DNA of 64,000 bases from Microbacterium sp. BH-3-3-3 (GTDB lineage Bacteria; Actinomycetota; Actinomycetes; Actinomycetales; Microbacteriaceae), in the NCBI RefSeq assembly GCF_007679045.1, contig NZ_VEFS01000003.1, positions 124,001 to 188,000 on the forward strand. The letters are read 5' to 3'. Positions 44,206 to 53,177 of this stretch are shown here, piece by piece (within the stretch, counting starts at the first letter, position 1; every line of letters starts with the position of its first letter). Below the pieces are notes generated by a model. It was not told the origin of the DNA and ran no database searches. It saw only the letters and a list, made by a program, of their open reading frames with translations. The translations under genes and the position numbers were made by a program.

Positions 44206-44966
44206 CGGCGCACCTCGATCCCCTCGGCGGCCATGGCGTCTTTGACCTGTCCCACGGTGAGCTGGCCGGAGTGGAACACGGATGCCGCGAGCACGGCGTC
44301 GGCGCCGGCCTGCACGGCCGGGGCGAAGTGCTCGAGCGCGCCCGCCCCGCCCGAGGCGATGACGGGGACCGCGGCGACCTGGCGCATGAGGCGCACGAGC
44401 TCGAGGTCGAAGCCCTGCTTGGTGCCGTCGGCGTCGATCGAATTGACGAGCAGTTCGCCGGCTCCGCGCTCGACCGCCTCGCGCGCCCACTCGAGGGCGT
44501 CGAGCGTGGTCTCGGTGCGGCCGCCGTGGGTGGTCACGACGAAGCCCGAGGGGGTGGATGCCGCCCGCTTGACGTCGAGCGAGAGCACGATCACCTGCGC
44601 GCCGAAGCGGTCGGCGATCTCGTCGATCAGGGCCGGTCGCGCGATCGCGGCCGAGTTGACGCCGATCTTGTCGGCGCCGACCGCGAGCAGGCGGGCGACG
44701 TCGTCGCTCGAGCGCACTCCCCCGCCGACGGTGAGCGGGATGAAGACCTGTTCGGCCGTGCGGCGAACGACGTCGTAGGTCGTCGAGCGCTCGTCGACCG
44801 TGGCGGTCACGTCGAGGAAGGTGACCTCGTCGGCGCCCTGCTCGAAGTACAGCTTCGCGAGCTCGACGGGGTCGCCCATGTCGCGCAGGTCGAGGAAGTT
44901 GACGCCCTTGACGACGCGGCCCGCGGCGACGTCGAGGCAGGGGATGACGCGACGCGCGAGGGTCAT
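44202..44966 (-). CDS. hisF: Imidazole glycerol phosphate synthase, cyclase subunit
   Basis: A 254-residue barrel that uses ammonia from HisH to make imidazole glycerol phosphate and [24 protein letters not shown] has the catalytic Asp; [18 protein letters not shown] has the second Asp, and [16 protein letters not shown] the phosphate site. HisH is not in this window. The ATG shares its first base with the hisG stop region. Confidence 0.94.
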   Translation of the reverse strand: MTLARRVIPCLDVAAGRVVKGVNFLDLRDMGDPVELAKLYFEQGADEVTFLDVTATVDERSTTYDVVRRTAEQVFIPLTVGGGVRSSDDVARLLAVGADKIGVNSAAIARPALIDEIADRFGAQVIVLSLDVKRAASTPSGFVVTTHGGRTETTLDALEWAREAVERGAGELLVNSIDADGTKQGFDLELVRLMRQVAAVPVIASGGAGALEHFAPAVQAGADAVLAASVFHSGQLTVGQVKDAMAAEGIEVRR

Positions 44967-45808
44967 CAGAGCCTCGCGGCGAGGATCTCGGTGACGAGGA
45001 TCGCGCGCGCGCCGATCGCGTAGAGGGCGTCCATGACCTGGTTGACGTCGCGGCGCGGGCTCATGACCCGCACGGCCACCCACTCGGGGTCGCGCAGCGG
45101 CGAGATCGTGGGCGACTCCAGGCCCGGGGCCACGGCGACGGCCTGCTCGATCAGGTGAGCGGGCAGGTCGTAATCGATCAGCACGTAGGTGCGGGCGGCG
45201 AGCACGCCGCGCAGGCGGCGCAGCAGAGTGTCGGTGCCCTCGGCCTCCTGGGGACCGGCGATCAGCACGGCGTCGGACTCGAGCAGCACCGGCCCGAAGA
45301 TCTCGAGACCGGCCTGGCGCAACGTGGTTCCGGTCGAGACGACGTCGGCCACGGCATCCGCCACCCCGAGCTGCACGGCCGATTCGACCGCCCCGTCGAG
45401 CGGGACGATGTCGACGGCGATGCCGCGCTCGTCGAGGAATGCGTCGACCAGACCCGGGTAGGCCGTGGCGACGCGCAGACCCTCGAGGTCGGCGATGTCG
45501 GTGAAGCGACCGGGGCGACCGGCGAAGCGGAACGTCGAACCGGCGAAGCCGAGCGACTCCACCTCGCGCGCGCCGGGCATGCGGGCGTCGAGCAGCAGGT
45601 CACGACCGGTGATGCCGACGTCGAGCGCACCCGAGCCGACGTAGGTCGCGATGTCACGCGGACGGAGGTAGAAGAACTCGACCTCGTTCACGGGGTCGAC
45701 GGTGTACAGGTCTTTCGAGTCGCGACGTCCGGTGTAACCGGCCTCCGAGAGCATCTCGGCGGCGGTCTCGGCGAGCGACCCCTTGTTCGGCACGGCGATT
45801 CGCAGCAT
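44966..45808 (-). CDS. hisG: ATP phosphoribosyltransferase
   Basis: A 280-residue committed enzyme of histidine synthesis. It opens with [20 protein letters not shown], and the PRPP-binding loop is [16 protein letters not shown]. The C-terminal ~75 residues ([44 protein letters not shown]) form the ACT-like domain of the long form, which binds histidine for feedback inhibition. It therefore does not need HisZ. 46 bases separate it from hisE. Confidence 0.94.
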   Translation of the reverse strand: MLRIAVPNKGSLAETAAEMLSEAGYTGRRDSKDLYTVDPVNEVEFFYLRPRDIATYVGSGALDVGITGRDLLLDARMPGAREVESLGFAGSTFRFAGRPGRFTDIADLEGLRVATAYPGLVDAFLDERGIAVDIVPLDGAVESAVQLGVADAVADVVSTGTTLRQAGLEIFGPVLLESDAVLIAGPQEAEGTDTLLRRLRGVLAARTYVLIDYDLPAHLIEQAVAVAPGLESPTISPLRDPEWVAVRVMSPRRDVNQVMDALYAIGARAILVTEILAARL

Positions 45809-45854
45809 GACGGGGGCTTTCGTGTTGTGTGAGCTGGAGGGGGAAGAGCGCGGC

Positions 45855-46118
45855 TCAGAGATGTCGGTAGACGTCTTGAAGCGACAGGCCCTTCGCGAGC
45901 ATGAGCGTCTGCAGATGGTAGAGCAGCTGCGAGATCTCTTCGGCGGCGGCCTCGTCGGTCTCGTACTCGGCGGCCATCCACACCTCGGCGGCCTCTTCGA
46001 CGATCTTCTTGCCGATGGCGTGCACGCCGGCATCCAGCTGAGCGACGGTGCCGGAGCCGGCGGGTCGCTCGACGGCCTTGGCGCTGAGTTCCGCGAACAG
46101 GTCGTCGAAAGTTTTCAC
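45855..46118 (-). CDS. hisE: Phosphoribosyl-ATP diphosphatase
   Basis: An 87-residue all-alpha MazG-like enzyme for the second step of histidine synthesis. [33 protein letters not shown] has the acidic metal-binding residues. First gene of the his-trp run. The GTG at 46118 is preceded at six bases by TACCCT, giving leaderless geometry. A clear ribosome binding site is not visible, which agrees. Confidence 0.92.
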   Translation of the reverse strand: MKTFDDLFAELSAKAVERPAGSGTVAQLDAGVHAIGKKIVEEAAEVWMAAEYETDEAAAEEISQLLYHLQTLMLAKGLSLQDVYRHL

Positions 46119-46124
46119 GGTTCC

Positions 46125-46130
46125 AGGGTA
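46125..46130 (-). promoter_or_regulatory. -10 element of the his-trp operon, leaderless geometry
   Basis: TACCCT on the minus strand ends six bases before GTG 46118 of hisE. The operon downstream has no other obvious promoter until lgt. Confidence 0.5.
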
Positions 46131-46175
46131 TCGGGTCGGCGGGGGTGGGGCTGTCCGCGGCGTGTGCGCGCGGGG

Positions 46176-46191
46176 CGGGGAGCAATCCCCG
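46176..46191 (-). terminator. Possible rpe terminator
   Basis: CGGGGA and TCCCCG flank a GCAA loop, 23 bases past the rpe stop. Confidence 0.45.
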
Positions 46192-46214
46192 AGCGTGGAG
46201 TTCGCCGGCCGGGC

Positions 46215-46886
46215 TCAGTGGCGGTGGTGGGCGGCCGAGGCGCGCAGCGACTGGATCGCGCGGTCGGGGTCGTCGGCGCCGAACACCGCGGAGCCCGCGA
46301 CGAACGTGTCGGCCCCGGCCTCCGCGGCCTGGGCGATCGTGGATTCGCCGATGCCGCCGTCGACCTGCAGCCAGACGCTGGCCCCGCGGCGCTTCGCCTC
46401 GTCGGCGAGGGAGCGCAGCTTCGGCATGGTCTCGGGCATGAACGACTGCCCCCCGAAGCCGGGCTCGACGGTCATCACGAGGATCTGGTCGAACTCGTTG
46501 AGCGAGTCGAAGAGGTTCTCGACCGGGGTTCCGGGCTTGACGGCCACTCCGGCCCGCGCGCCCATCGAGCGCAGCTGCCGGGCGAGCGCGACGGGAGACG
46601 CCGCGGCCTCGAGATGGAAGGTCACGGATGCCGCACCCAGCTCGGCGTACGCCGGAGCCCAGCGGTCGGGGTCGTCGATCATCAGGTGCACGTCGAGCGG
46701 CACGGGGCTGGTCTCCTGGATGCGGCCCACCATCTGCGGCCCGAACGTGAGGTTCGGAACGAAGTGGTTGTCCATCACGTCGACGTGCACGAAGTCGGCT
46801 CCCGCGATGCGCGCGAGCTCGGCCTCCATGTTCACGAAGTCGGCGGCGAGGATGCTCGGGTTGATGCGCGGGGCGTCGGTAGGCAC
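46215..46886 (-). CDS. rpe: Ribulose-phosphate 3-epimerase
   Basis: A 223-residue barrel interconverting ribulose 5-phosphate and xylulose 5-phosphate. INPSILAADFVNME opens the chain, VDVMDNHFVPNLTFGPQMV has metal-binding residues and acid/base Asp, MTVEPGFGGQSFMPE the mobile loop, and VDGGIGESTIAQAAEAGADTFVAGSAVFGA the phosphate site. GTG 46886 gives the normal length; a longer frame from 46943 runs into a palindrome. CATAAT lies six bases before the GTG. Confidence 0.94.
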   Translation of the reverse strand: MPTDAPRINPSILAADFVNMEAELARIAGADFVHVDVMDNHFVPNLTFGPQMVGRIQETSPVPLDVHLMIDDPDRWAPAYAELGAASVTFHLEAAASPVALARQLRSMGARAGVAVKPGTPVENLFDSLNEFDQILVMTVEPGFGGQSFMPETMPKLRSLADEAKRRGASVWLQVDGGIGESTIAQAAEAGADTFVAGSAVFGADDPDRAIQSLRASAAHHRH

Positions 46887-46892
46887 CCGACC

Positions 46893-46898
46893 ATTATG
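46893..46898 (-). promoter_or_regulatory. -10 element of rpe, leaderless geometry
   Basis: CATAAT on the minus strand ends six bases before GTG 46886. Confidence 0.5.
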
Positions 46899-46913
46899 GG
46901 CGCCGGTGCGGAT

Positions 46914-46979
46914 CGCGTGAGTCGCCAGAGTTCGTCGCTTCACGGACTACGGAAGCGACAGGTCTTGGCGACTCACGCG
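46914..46979. repeat. Nested palindrome between rsmB and rpe
   Basis: Outer arms CGCGTGAGTCGCCA (46914-46927) and its exact complement (46966-46979) enclose inner arms GTCGCTTC (46934-46941) and GAAGCGAC (46952-46959). The whole would fold as a long two-tier hairpin. It lies 26 bases past the rsmB stop (47005) and just upstream of the rpe promoter, so it may end rsmB transcription, or be a mobile palindromic element. Confidence 0.75.
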
Positions 46980-47004
46980 GGGGCTCGCGTGGGACGGACG
47001 CGGT

Positions 47005-48375
47005 TCAGCGCTTGCGCAGCAGCGCGATCGACATCGCGTCGGTGCCGTGCCGGTGCGGCCACAGCTGCGCCCGCAGCGACCCGTCGGCCTGGTCGGGCAG
47101 GTCGATCTCGGCCTCGGCGATCTCGCGCACCACCGCGCGCGCGTCGAGCTCTTCGACCGCGTCGCCGAGCGCGCGCTTCACCTCGGCGAGCACGCCCGAG
47201 GTCTCGGCCAGGTGCGGCGAGCACGTGACGTAGGCCACGACTCCCCCGGGTTTCAGGGCCTCGAAGGCGGCGAGCACGAGTTCCTGCTGCAGTGCGGTGA
47301 GGTCGGGCACGTCGGCCGGCGTCTTGCGCCAGCGCGCCTCGGGCCGGCGTCGCAGAGCCCCGATGCCGGTGCACGGGGCGTCGACGAGGACGCGGTCGTA
47401 CTCCCCCGGCATCCGCGCCGCGCGCTCGCGCCCGTCCTCTTCGCTCACCTCGACGTCGAGGGGCACGGATGCCACGGCCTGGCGCACCAGCCCCGCTCGC
47501 GCCGGGGCGATCTCGTTGGCGTCGAGCGTCGCCCCGTGGGCGAGGGCTTCGGCGGCGAGCAACGCGGTCTTGCCGCCGGGCCCGGCGCACAGGTCGAGCC
47601 AGCGCTCGCCCTCGCGCACGGGAAGGGCACGGCTGAGGGCGAGGGCGGCGAGCTGCGACCCTTCGTCCTGCACGCGGATCGTGCCGCCCGACGAGCGGAT
47701 CAGCCCCTCGGGGTCTCCCCCACGGGTGGTGAACGCGGTCGGGGCGTACCTCGTGGGGGTCGCGTCATCCGGCACCTCCGCGAGGCCGGGCAGGGCGATC
47801 ATCGCCACGCGCGGCGCGACGTTGTCGGCCTCGAGCAGTCCGTCGAGCTCGTCGGCGCGCCCCTCGGCGGTGAGGGCGCGGCGCAGCGCCCGCACGATCC
47901 ACACCGGGTGCGAGGTCGTCAGGCCGAGGCGCTCGTCGTCGCTGCGCGCGGCCGCCGAGATGGTCTGCATCCACTGCCCCGGATTGTCGCGCGACACCCG
48001 GCGCAGCACCGCGTTGGCGAAGCCGGCGGCTCCGCGGCCCCCGCCGTGCCGACGTGCGAGCTCGACCGATTCGTTCACCGCGGCGTGCGAGGCGACGCGG
48101 GTCGACAGCAGCTGATGCACGCCCAGGCGGAGGGCGTCGAGCACGGCCGGGTCGATCCGATCGACCGTGCGGTCGGCGGCGGAGGCGATGATCGCGTCGT
48201 ACGTGCCCCGTCGGCGCAGGGTGCCGTAGGTCAGCTCGGTCGCGAGACCTGCGTCTTTGGCATCCAGCTTCTGACGGGTGATCGCGTGCGGCAGCAGCAG
48301 GTTGGCGTACGCCTCGTCTCCCGAGACGGCGCGCAGCACCTCGTAGGCCACGGCACGGGCTCCCTGCACGTTCAT
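47005..48375 (-). CDS. rsmB: 16S rRNA (cytosine-967-C5)-methyltransferase RsmB
   Basis: A 456-residue enzyme. The N-terminal ~140 residues form a NusB-like RNA-binding domain (ARAVAYEVLRAVSGDEAYANLLLP, VNESVELARRHGG). The C-terminal part is a Rossmann methyltransferase: WLDLCAGPGGKTALLAAEAL binds SAM, DAPCTGIGALRRRPEARWRK and VAYVTCSPHLAET carry the two cysteines of the m5C mechanism. ATG 48375 overlaps the fmt stop by four bases, so fmt and rsmB are coupled, as in many bacteria. Confidence 0.93.
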   Translation of the reverse strand: MNVQGARAVAYEVLRAVSGDEAYANLLLPHAITRQKLDAKDAGLATELTYGTLRRRGTYDAIIASAADRTVDRIDPAVLDALRLGVHQLLSTRVASHAAVNESVELARRHGGGRGAAGFANAVLRRVSRDNPGQWMQTISAAARSDDERLGLTTSHPVWIVRALRRALTAEGRADELDGLLEADNVAPRVAMIALPGLAEVPDDATPTRYAPTAFTTRGGDPEGLIRSSGGTIRVQDEGSQLAALALSRALPVREGERWLDLCAGPGGKTALLAAEALAHGATLDANEIAPARAGLVRQAVASVPLDVEVSEEDGRERAARMPGEYDRVLVDAPCTGIGALRRRPEARWRKTPADVPDLTALQQELVLAAFEALKPGGVVAYVTCSPHLAETSGVLAEVKRALGDAVEELDARAVVREIAEAEIDLPDQADGSLRAQLWPHRHGTDAMSIALLRKR

Positions 48376-49289
48376 GCGCCGAGCTCCGGCTCGTCGGTGC
48401 GGAGGCCGCGGAACCAATCGCTCGCGTTCATCGCTCCCTTTCCTGCGGGTTGCACGGTGTCGAGGCGCAACGGTGTGGTCCCCGTGCCGACGACGACGTC
48501 TTTTCCGGATGCCGCGACCCGGCCCGGCGGCAACGGGGGCGCATCGGCGGGGGCGGCGCGCAGCACCTTGAAGCGCGCTCCGTCGAGGGTGGTGTGGGCC
48601 CCGGGTTCGGGCGTGACTCCGGCGATCTGGTGCAGGAGGCTCTCGGCATCCCGGGTGAGATCGAGGGCGCCGTCGTCGAGGGTGAGCTTGGGCGCGAGGG
48701 TCGGCTCGCCCTGCTGCGCCGTCGCGGTCGCCGAGCCGTCGGCGATGCCGTCGACCACGCGGGCCAGCAGCGGAGCCCCGATCTCGGCGAGGTCGTCGAG
48801 GACCGTGGCCGAGGTCGCCCCGGTCGGCACCTCGTAGCGCTCCTCGGCGAACACGTCGCCCGCGTCGAGCGCGGCGACGAGCTGGAAGACGCTCGCGCCC
48901 GTGACCGCATCGCCCGCCATGAGCGCGCGCTGCACGGGGGCGGCGCCGCGCCAGCGCGGGAGCAGCGAGAAGTGCAGGTTGATCCAGCCGTGCGCGGGCG
49001 TCGACAGCAGCGGTTCGCGCACGAGTCCGCCGTAGGCCACGATCACCCCGAGCTCGGGCTCGAACTCCGCGATGCGGGCGGTGACGTCGGCGTCGAGGCG
49101 GTCGGCCTTGATGATCGGCAGACCGAGGTCTTCGGCGGCCTGCGCGACCGGCGACGGGGTGAGCACGCGCTTGCGGCCGAGGGGCGCGTCGTCGCGCGTG
49201 ACGACCGCGACGATCTCGTGCGGCCCCGACGCGAGGGCGCGCAGGGAGGGGACGGCGACGGCGGGTGTGCCGGCGAAGACGAGGCGCAT
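48372..49289 (-). CDS. fmt: Methionyl-tRNA formyltransferase
   Basis: A 305-residue enzyme that formylates initiator Met-tRNA using 10-formyl-THF. MRLVFAGTPAVAVPSLRAL opens the chain; WINLHFSLLPRWRGAAPVQRALMAGD contains the catalytic Asn and His and the SLLP signature, and GASVFQLVAALDAGDVFAEE the catalytic Asp. The C-terminal tRNA-binding domain begins near residue 205. GAGGAGACCC precedes the ATG. priA lies 44 bases upstream. Confidence 0.94.
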   Translation of the reverse strand: MRLVFAGTPAVAVPSLRALASGPHEIVAVVTRDDAPLGRKRVLTPSPVAQAAEDLGLPIIKADRLDADVTARIAEFEPELGVIVAYGGLVREPLLSTPAHGWINLHFSLLPRWRGAAPVQRALMAGDAVTGASVFQLVAALDAGDVFAEERYEVPTGATSATVLDDLAEIGAPLLARVVDGIADGSATATAQQGEPTLAPKLTLDDGALDLTRDAESLLHQIAGVTPEPGAHTTLDGARFKVLRAAPADAPPLPPGRVAASGKDVVVGTGTTPLRLDTVQPAGKGAMNASDWFRGLRTDEPELGA

Positions 49290-49333
49290 GGGTCTCCTCA
49301 GAGTCTCGGGGTCGTGACGGGTGCGTGACCCGC

Positions 49334-51316
49334 TCAGAGGTCGGGCTCGGGGATGTCGAGGCGGACTCTGAGCGTACTGCGCGGCTTGGGGCCGCGATCT
49401 TTGCGCGATTTGCGCGCGCGCAGGGCGTCGGCGATCACCCCGGCGCGCAGGGCCTCGGCGACGGCGCGGCCGTGGGCGTAGTCGAAGCGCACCAGTGCGC
49501 GGGAGGTCGCGACGTCGGGCGTCTCCGACGTGTCGACCGGGCCGAGGATCGCGAGCGGGTCGAGGTCGGGCACGCTCTCGCGCAGTGATTCGAGCAGCAC
49601 GTCGACGCTCCGGGCGTGTCCGTCGACGCTCGCGACGCGCACGGCGGGCGGCATCCGCAGGGGAAGGCGCTCGATGAGTTCTCCGCGCGCGTACGCCGGA
49701 TGGGTCCAGGTCGCGAGCGCCCGGGCGACCGGTCCCGCGACGCCGACCAGGTGCACGGGGGCGCCGGGGGCGGCCAGGGCGGCGGCGTTCGACCACCAGC
49801 GCAGGCAGTGCTCGGCGATGCGCAGGGCTTCGTTCTGCAGCATCCGGTCGCCGTCGAGCAGGATCACGGCTTTGTAGCCGCCCCGCGCGAGCGGCTCGGC
49901 CCCGCGCGTGGCGATCACGAGGGCGGGAGTGGCGTCGACCTCGGCGACGGGATGGGCGCCGTCGGCGACGATCACCCGCGTGTTCGGGAAGGCGCGGCCG
50001 AGCTCGTCGGCGGTGCGCTCGCTGCCCGAGGAGGCCATGCGCAGCTTGGTCGAGCCGCAGTGCCCGCAGGCCCACGCGTGGGCGCTCCGCCCGCACCACG
50101 CGCACACGGGCACGGCACCCGGTCGGGCGGCGCGCAGCGGGCCGGCGCAGTGCTGGCAGCGCGCCGGGCGTCGGCAATCGGCGCAGATGAGCGACGGGGC
50201 GTAACCGGGGCGGGCGACCTGCACGAGCACGGGGCCGTGCTGAAGAGCCTCGCGCGCCGCCGCGAACGCCGACGACGGAACGCGCGACTGCCGCTGCTCG
50301 CCCTCGCGCGTGGCGCTGAGGACGACCCGCGGGCTCTGGCGACGCGCCTGCGGAACCTCGCGCACGTAGCCGACCTCGACGAGGCGCTGCACGTCAGTGG
50401 TGCGGGTGTGGCCGGCGAACAGCAGCGCCGATCCCTCGAGCTCCTGCCGCACGAGGGCGGCGTCGCGGGCGTGCACGCCGGGCGACAGGGGCTCGGCGAG
50501 CAGGGTGTCGCCGTCGTCCCAAATCGCGACGAGGCCGGTGTCGTGCGCGGGGGCGTAGACGGCCGAGCGGCGGCCCACGACGATGCAGGGCACCGGCACG
50601 AGGGCGCGCAGGTACTGGGCGTAGCGCGCGGGACCGGACTGGTCGGAGTCGTCGCGCACCACGGCATCCGGAGTCACGAGCTCGGCCAGAGCAGCCAGCA
50701 CCTGCGCCTGATCGCGATAGTCGGGCACGACGAGCACGGCGCTGCGCCCCCGCGCGAGCGTGTGCACGGCGGCCGCGGCGAGCAGGTCGGCCCACGCGCC
50801 GCGCGGGAGTTCCGGATGCGGATGCGGCGGGGCGTCGACGGCGAGTCGCTCCCCCGCGTCGAGGGCGTCGGCGAGCCCCGGGTAGGGCTGCAGCAGGGCC
50901 GTGGCGCGCTCTCGGGCCGCGGGCACCACCTCGGGCGTCTTGGGAGCCGGGGCTGCCGCCCACGCCTTCTCGGCGCGGACCATGCGCTTGGGCACCGCCA
51001 AGCGCAGCACGTCGCTCACCGAGCCCGCCGCGCGGTCGGCGACCCGTCGGGCCAGCGTGTACAGCCGCTCGGGCAGCACCGGCATGGGCGAGACGACCGC
51101 CTCGACCGCCGACAGGGGTCGCTCGGTGCCGTCGTCGGCGACCACCTCGATGACGAAGGCGTCCATCATGCGACCGGCCGAGCGCAACGGCACCTTCACC
51201 CGCACGCCCGGAGCGATATCGGCGACGAGCGGGTGCGGAACGGCGTAGTCGAACAGTCGGTCGAGCTGGGGCACGGGCGACTCGAGCTGCACGCGCGCGA
51301 CGCGCCGCTCACTCAC
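49334..51316 (-). CDS. priA: PriA-family primosomal protein, helicase-degenerate
   Basis: A 660-residue replication-restart protein. The N-terminal 3'-DNA-binding domain is present (RLFDYAVPHPLVADIAPGVRVKVPLRSAGR). Eight cysteines in two zinc sites are kept (CADCRRPARCQHC, then CAWCG, CGHCG). The helicase core lacks a Walker A loop: the position reads HTLARGRSAVLVVPDY instead of GxTGSGKT, and the DEAH box is AIWDDGD. It therefore should not unwind DNA by ATP hydrolysis, as in other actinobacteria, but may still load the primosome. GTG start at 51316; metK ends 61 bases upstream. Confidence 0.88.
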   Translation of the reverse strand: MSERRVARVQLESPVPQLDRLFDYAVPHPLVADIAPGVRVKVPLRSAGRMMDAFVIEVVADDGTERPLSAVEAVVSPMPVLPERLYTLARRVADRAAGSVSDVLRLAVPKRMVRAEKAWAAAPAPKTPEVVPAARERATALLQPYPGLADALDAGERLAVDAPPHPHPELPRGAWADLLAAAAVHTLARGRSAVLVVPDYRDQAQVLAALAELVTPDAVVRDDSDQSGPARYAQYLRALVPVPCIVVGRRSAVYAPAHDTGLVAIWDDGDTLLAEPLSPGVHARDAALVRQELEGSALLFAGHTRTTDVQRLVEVGYVREVPQARRQSPRVVLSATREGEQRQSRVPSSAFAAAREALQHGPVLVQVARPGYAPSLICADCRRPARCQHCAGPLRAARPGAVPVCAWCGRSAHAWACGHCGSTKLRMASSGSERTADELGRAFPNTRVIVADGAHPVAEVDATPALVIATRGAEPLARGGYKAVILLDGDRMLQNEALRIAEHCLRWWSNAAALAAPGAPVHLVGVAGPVARALATWTHPAYARGELIERLPLRMPPAVRVASVDGHARSVDVLLESLRESVPDLDPLAILGPVDTSETPDVATSRALVRFDYAHGRAVAEALRAGVIADALRARKSRKDRGPKPRSTLRVRLDIPEPDL

Positions 51317-51376
51317 GAGATCGGTCCCCGGGGGCTGCGTCGATCATCGAGCCGGGGCGCACTCCCCCACGCACTC

Positions 51377-52570
51377 TCAGAGTCCGGCGGCGGTGCGGAG
51401 CTCGTCGACGCGGTCGGTGCGCTCCCACGTGAAGTCGGGCAGTTCGCGGCCGAAGTGGCCGTAGGTCGCCGTCTTCGCGTAGATCGGGCGCAGCAGGTCG
51501 AGCTGCTCGACGATCGCGGCCGGGCGCAGGTCGAACACGTCGCGGATCGCCTTCACGATCACGTCGTCGGCCACGTGCGCCGTGCCGAACGACTCGACGT
51601 ACAGGCCCACGGGGTTGGCCTTGCCGATCGCGTAGGCGATCTGCACCTCGAGGCGGTCGGCGAGACCCGCGGCGACGGCGTTCTTCGCGACCCAGCGCAT
51701 GGCGTAGGCGGCCGAGCGGTCGACTTTGGACGGGTCTTTGCCGCTGAACGCACCGCCGCCGTGACGCGAGGCGCCGCCGTAGGTGTCGATGATGATCTTG
51801 CGGCCGGTCAGGCCCGCATCGCCCTTCGGTCCGCCGATGACGAAGGGACCTGCCGGGTTGATGTAGTACTTCACGTCGGGCAGGGCGAGACCGGTCTCGG
51901 CGAGCACCGGGTCGATGACCGCGGCCTGCACCTCGGCGCGCAGGTCTTCCTGCGAGATGTCGGGGTGGTGCTGCGTCGACAGCACGACCGAGTCGACCGT
52001 GCGCGGCACGTGCCCGTCGTAGCCGAGCGTGACCTGGGTCTTGCCGTCGGGACGCAGGAACGGCAGCGAGCCGTCTTTGCGCACGGATGCCAGGCGCTCG
52101 GCGATGCGGTGAGCGGTCCAGGCGGCCATGGGCATGAGCTGCGGCGTCTCGTTGGTCGCGAAACCGAACATGATGCCCTGGTCGCCCGCACCCTGCAGGT
52201 CGCGGGGATCGACGGAGCCGCGCTCGCGCTGCTCGAACGCCTTGTTGACGCCCGCGGCGATGTCGGACGACTGCGCACCGATCGACACGCTCACGCCGCA
52301 CGACTCGCCGTCGAAGCCGGTGTCGCTCGAGGTGTAGCCGATGCGGTTGACCACGTTGCGCACGATGGCGGGGATCTCGACGTAGGCGCTCGTGGAGACC
52401 TCGCCGGCCACGTGCACGAGCCCCGTGGTGACGAGCGTCTCGACGGCCACGCGACCGGTGGGGTCGTCGGTGAGGATCGCGTCGAGGATGCTGTCGGAGA
52501 TCTGGTCGCAGATCTTGTCGGGGTGTCCTTCGGTGACGGACTCGGACGTGAACAGGCGCAGGTCGGTCAA
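51377..52570 (-). CDS. metK: S-adenosylmethionine synthetase
   Basis: A 397-residue enzyme making SAM from ATP and methionine. [32 protein letters not shown] and [19 protein letters not shown] are the catalytic signatures. The start is probably TTG at 52570: GGAG lies six bases upstream and the protein then begins at the normal place ([11 protein letters not shown]); no ATG or GTG is available there. It supplies SAM for the radical SAM protein and methyltransferases in the window. No SAM riboswitch is visible upstream. Confidence 0.93.
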   Translation of the reverse strand: MTDLRLFTSESVTEGHPDKICDQISDSILDAILTDDPTGRVAVETLVTTGLVHVAGEVSTSAYVEIPAIVRNVVNRIGYTSSDTGFDGESCGVSVSIGAQSSDIAAGVNKAFEQRERGSVDPRDLQGAGDQGIMFGFATNETPQLMPMAAWTAHRIAERLASVRKDGSLPFLRPDGKTQVTLGYDGHVPRTVDSVVLSTQHHPDISQEDLRAEVQAAVIDPVLAETGLALPDVKYYINPAGPFVIGGPKGDAGLTGRKIIIDTYGGASRHGGGAFSGKDPSKVDRSAAYAMRWVAKNAVAAGLADRLEVQIAYAIGKANPVGLYVESFGTAHVADDVIVKAIRDVFDLRPAAIVEQLDLLRPIYAKTATYGHFGRELPDFTWERTDRVDELRTAAGL

Positions 52571-52611
52571 GACGACTCCGAAAAAGTTGAGGGCTGGGGA
52601 CGGGCACAAGT

Positions 52612-52644
52612 ATGCCCCGGGCGGCGGTGGGCCGCCCGGGGCAT
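52612..52644 (-). terminator. rpoZ terminator hairpin
   Basis: A perfect 14-base stem (ATGCCCCGGGCGGC, 52612-52625, and 52631-52644) with a five-base loop, between rpoZ and metK. Confidence 0.75.
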
Positions 52645-52686
52645 CGTCACATCTGTGAACAGATCACGAAATGCGTCGGCTGTGGA

Positions 52687-52941
52687 TCACTCCGCAGCGC
52701 GCAGGCGCAGCTTGTCTTCGTGGATCTCGTGCAGCGCGATCGTGAGGGGCTTGTCTTCGACGGTGGAGTCGACCAGCGGTCCCACGTTGTCGAAGAGGTT
52801 TCCCTCGTGCAGGTCGGAGTAGTAGTCGTTGATCTGGCGCGCGCGCTTGGACGCGTAGATCACGAGCTGGTACTTCGAGTCGACCTTGTCGAGCAGAGCG
52901 TCGATGGGCGGGTCGATGATGCCCTTGTCACGTCCGGCCAT
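52687..52941 (-). CDS. rpoZ: RNA polymerase omega subunit
   Basis: An 84-residue protein that helps assemble RNA polymerase. [36 protein letters not shown] contains the conserved regions 1 and 2 that clamp the beta' subunit. ATG 52941 follows CAGGAGG by six bases. The frame is open 19 codons further 5', but that part is the leader with a hairpin. Confidence 0.93.
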   Translation of the reverse strand: MAGRDKGIIDPPIDALLDKVDSKYQLVIYASKRARQINDYYSDLHEGNLFDNVGPLVDSTVEDKPLTIALHEIHEDKLRLRAAE

Positions 52942-52976
52942 GGGGAACCTCCTGGTTCGGCGGGATGGGGTGGATG

Positions 52977-53010
52977 CGGCGCTCGAGCGCCGAAGCATCC
53001 TCTTATTCTA
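52977..53010 (-). promoter_or_regulatory. rpoZ promoter and leader hairpin
   Basis: TAGAAT on the minus strand (complement of 53005-53010) is a good -10 and predicts a leader of about 57 bases. Within the leader, CGGCGCTCGAGCGCCG (52977-52992) is an exact palindrome. Confidence 0.5.
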
Positions 53011-53063
53011 GCCGACGCCGGCGCGGGCTGTGCCGAGGGGCGTCGGGTGGGTCGGGCGGAGCG

Positions 53064-53132
53064 GGTTCGGGGCGGATTCCGCACCTCGGGGCGAAAAATT
53101 CCCGCCCCGAGGTGCAGATCGCGCCCCGAACC
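53064..53132. repeat. Nested palindrome between gmk and rpoZ
   Basis: Outer arms GGTTCGGGGCG (53064-53074) and complement (53122-53132) enclose inner arms GCACCTCGGGGCG (53081-53093) and complement (53103-53115). The linkers are six bases each side and the loop is A-rich. It lies 46 bases past the gmk stop and upstream of the rpoZ promoter. Confidence 0.75.
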
Positions 53133-53177
53133 GGACGCTCTGTGCAGAAGCGAGCGCTGCGGCCCGGGCGGGTCGGC

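Noticed and set aside
46887..46943. Extended N-terminus of rpe
   Set aside because: The extra 19 codons overlap the promoter-like CATAAT and the nested palindrome; the GTG gives the normal family length.
52571..52686. SAM riboswitch before metK
   Set aside because: The region upstream of metK holds only the rpoZ hairpin and a short ATCTGT/ACAGAT stem; no SAM aptamer core is visible.
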